Shown piece after piece: positions 14,628-15,821 of a stretch of DNA of 15,821 nt. The stretch is from Aquificota bacterium (GTDB lineage Bacteria > Aquificota > Aquificia > Aquificales > Hydrogenothermaceae): NCBI GenBank assembly GCA_013153765.1, contig JAADDT010000009.1:1-15821 (forward strand). Reading direction: 5' to 3'. Both the position numbers and the translations under genes were made by a program. The notes beneath the pieces are model-generated. The model made no database searches. It was not told the origin of the DNA and worked only from the letters and a program-made list of their open reading frames with translations. Positions within the stretch are counted from its first letter, which is position 1. Every line of letters starts with the position of its first letter.

Positions 14628-15364
14628 AACTGTTCAGCATAAAAGCACGGGCTTCCGCAAAGGGAAAACACCTTTCAGGGGCGGAAAGGATAGTACCTGA
14701 AGACAGGCTGGAAACCACGCTGGAAGGTATTTACCGTAAGGTGTCAAGGAAAGGGTTTGACCTGATAAACATAAAGGTGGAGCTGTTGGAGGAAGAGCCT
14801 TTAACCGTTGAAAAAAGCCTGCCGATAAGGGAGTTCAGGTTTGACAGCGTTGAAAAGGCAAACGAAAAGGCTGTTGAAATAATAAAAAAAGCCACGGGAC
14901 TTGATGGTGAAAGGATAAACCGCCTTATTGAAAAAATCCACACCGGAGCTTCTCCGGACGGCGGAAACATGCGTGGGGCGATGATAGTTGATCAGACAGG
15001 GAATAGGATAGAGCTGGACGCCGTAAGGGGGGTAAGGACTTCTGCGGTTGATTTCGTGGACAGGGAAGGGGTGGTTGAAAAACTGCTTAAGGAAGGTTTT
15101 ACCGAAAGGACGGCGGACGCCTTGTGTATTGCCACCAAAAACCTGCTGTCTCCGTACATACTTGCGGAATACTGTATATCGGACGAGGAGGACTATACCA
15201 CAGGCTACGTTGCCACGACAGAAGGTTATTACAGGTTTTTACCGCTAAAGGAAAAGGGAAACAAACACGGCGGAAGGATATACTTTGTTAAGGAAAGGAC
15301 TGACCTTAAGGAGCTTTACAGGTTTTTAGAAAAAAAACCGGTTCTGATAAAAGATGTTAGATGA
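14624..15364 (+). CDS. bioW: 6-carboxyhexanoate-CoA ligase (pimeloyl-CoA synthetase)
   Basis: The enzyme activates pimelate with ATP and CoA to pimeloyl-CoA, the acyl donor for BioF in biotin synthesis. At 246 residues it has the BioW length and matches remembered BioW sequences in several blocks: FSIKARASAKGKHLSGAERI at the N-terminus, MRGAMIVDQTGNRIELD, GVRTSAVDF in the middle, and ILAEYCISDEEDYTTGYVA, GGRIYFV and KKPVLIKDV towards the end. BioW genes are known from Bacillus and Aquifex, which fits the inferred host. The gene overlaps rnhB by 4 bases (ATGA) and the next gene by 11, indicating coupled translation. No BirA-type operator was recognised upstream, and it appears to rely on the rplS/rnhB transcript. 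Confidence 0.93.
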   Translation: MKLFSIKARASAKGKHLSGAERIVPEDRLETTLEGIYRKVSRKGFDLINIKVELLEEEPLTVEKSLPIREFRFDSVEKANEKAVEIIKKATGLDGERINRLIEKIHTGASPDGGNMRGAMIVDQTGNRIELDAVRGVRTSAVDFVDREGVVEKLLKEGFTERTADALCIATKNLLSPYILAEYCISDEEDYTTGYVATTEGYYRFLPLKEKGNKHGGRIYFVKERTDLKELYRFLEKKPVLIKDVR

Positions 15365-15713
15365 AAGTGTAAAGGCCGTTTTGGTTGAAACGGTAAGGAA
15401 AAAGGAGCTTATAACTTACAGCCGTCTTGCGGAAAGGGTAAACGGGGCTGTAGGCAGGAGGGTTGTTCCGGAAAGGGGAAAGGGGCTTGTGGGGGTTTTA
15501 ACGCCGGTTTTACACCGGTTGTGTGCTTCCTCCGTAAGGGAAGGGAAGCCGATGATAGGGGCGGTGGTCGTCAGCAGTAGGACGGGAATGCCTTCCGAAG
15601 GCTTTTTCAGGTTTGCATCACAGCTTTACAACATTACTTTCAGGGACGAAAATGATAAACTAAAGTTTTGGAAAGGTGAGCTTGAAAAACTCTACAGGGG
15701 GAACGGCTATTAG
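15354..15713 (+). CDS. Conserved-looking hypothetical protein inside the biotin gene string
   Basis: This is a 119-residue soluble protein without signal peptide or membrane segment. The N-terminal half starts with a helix (ESVKAVLVETVRKKELI) and TYSRLAERV, which looks like the beginning of a helix-turn-helix or winged-helix fold. The second half has a hydrophobic strand (PMIGAVVVSSRTG), then MPSEGFFRFASQLYN and a terminal FWKGELEKLYR helix. I have an impression of similar ITYxELAxRV...GxPxxGFFxLA small proteins of unknown function in other bacteria, but cannot name a family. It begins inside the last 11 bases of bioW and overlaps the next gene's start, so it is almost certainly part of the same operon. 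A regulatory or biotin-linked role is only inference. Confidence 0.75.
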   Translation: MLDESVKAVLVETVRKKELITYSRLAERVNGAVGRRVVPERGKGLVGVLTPVLHRLCASSVREGKPMIGAVVVSSRTGMPSEGFFRFASQLYNITFRDENDKLKFWKGELEKLYRGNGY

Positions 15714-15821
15714 AAAAATATTCGTCCACGGCTGGAGTTTCTCTCCACAGATATGGAAGGATTTTAAAAACCTGAACGACAGCAGTTTTCCACCACTTCC
15801 GTTTCACCACGGGGGGGATAT
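15682..15821 (+). CDS. BioH-like alpha/beta hydrolase, N-terminal fragment (3' end outside window)
   Basis: The frame stays open to the window edge. The first strand and oxyanion-region motif KIFVHGWSFSPQIWKDF closely resembles the N-terminus of BioH-type pimeloyl-ACP methyl ester carboxylesterases and related alpha/beta hydrolases (HGW plus x-x-x-VW). The catalytic Ser, Asp and His lie beyond the window. Next to bioW, a role in making or releasing pimelate is likely but not shown. The start is uncertain. There is no ATG in frame. Candidates are GTG at 15676, TTG at 15682 (after AAAGGTGA) and ATT at 15709 (7 bases after AGGGGG). I chose TTG because the ribosome site is close and hisIE in this window also uses TTG. 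All options overlap the preceding gene. Confidence 0.75.
   Translation, partial: MKNSTGGTAIRKIFVHGWSFSPQIWKDFKNLNDSSFPPLPFHHGGD

Noticed and set aside
15709..15711. Unusual ATT start codon for the hydrolase gene
   Set aside because: TTG at 15682 and GTG at 15676 are available in the same open frame with a ribosome-like site, so a rare ATT start is not needed, although it cannot be excluded.

Overview
The window is a dense, protein-only stretch of bacterial chromosome. Moderate GC, heavy use of AGG/AGA for arginine and ATA for isoleucine, lysine/glutamate-rich proteins, and the gene set (a BioW-type pimelate ligase, fused HisIE, and DUF151 and DUF2203 proteins) suggest a thermophilic, Aquificota-like bacterium. 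This placement is inference from composition and gene content. I see no rRNA, tRNA, CRISPR array or insertion sequence.

Layout. (1) 1-3303, plus strand: the 3' end of an outer-membrane beta-barrel gene, a small exported phosphate-binding-protein-like domain, a stand-alone response-regulator receiver and a membrane sensor histidine kinase. The genes are almost contiguous or overlapping and read as one envelope-signalling operon. (2) 3293-9184, alternating strands: a small membrane protein followed by purH (minus), asd (plus), a DUF151 bifunctional-nuclease-like gene (minus), a DUF2203 gene (plus) and dxs (minus). All three tail-to-tail junctions overlap, and two share the same 4-base TTAG that holds both stop codons. 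(3) 9261-9890: hisIE. (4) 9892-13050: an AT-richer insert-like pair, made of a tyrosine recombinase that has lost several catalytic residues and a 688-residue exported protein. The exported protein has an apparent seven-blade FG-GAP/VCBS propeller and an unassigned C-terminal half. (5) 13087-15821, plus strand: bcp (peroxiredoxin Q), then rplS, rnhB, bioW, an unrecognised 119-residue gene and the start of a BioH-like alpha/beta hydrolase cut by the window edge. Overlaps from rnhB onward suggest translational coupling.

Functionally most of the window is housekeeping: purine, aspartate-family amino acid, isoprenoid, histidine and biotin synthesis, peroxide defence, ribosome and DNA/RNA maintenance. 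The parts least explained by known biology are the recombinase/propeller pair, the unknown gene inside the biotin operon, and the kinase/receiver/binding-domain/porin cluster, which contains no output domain.
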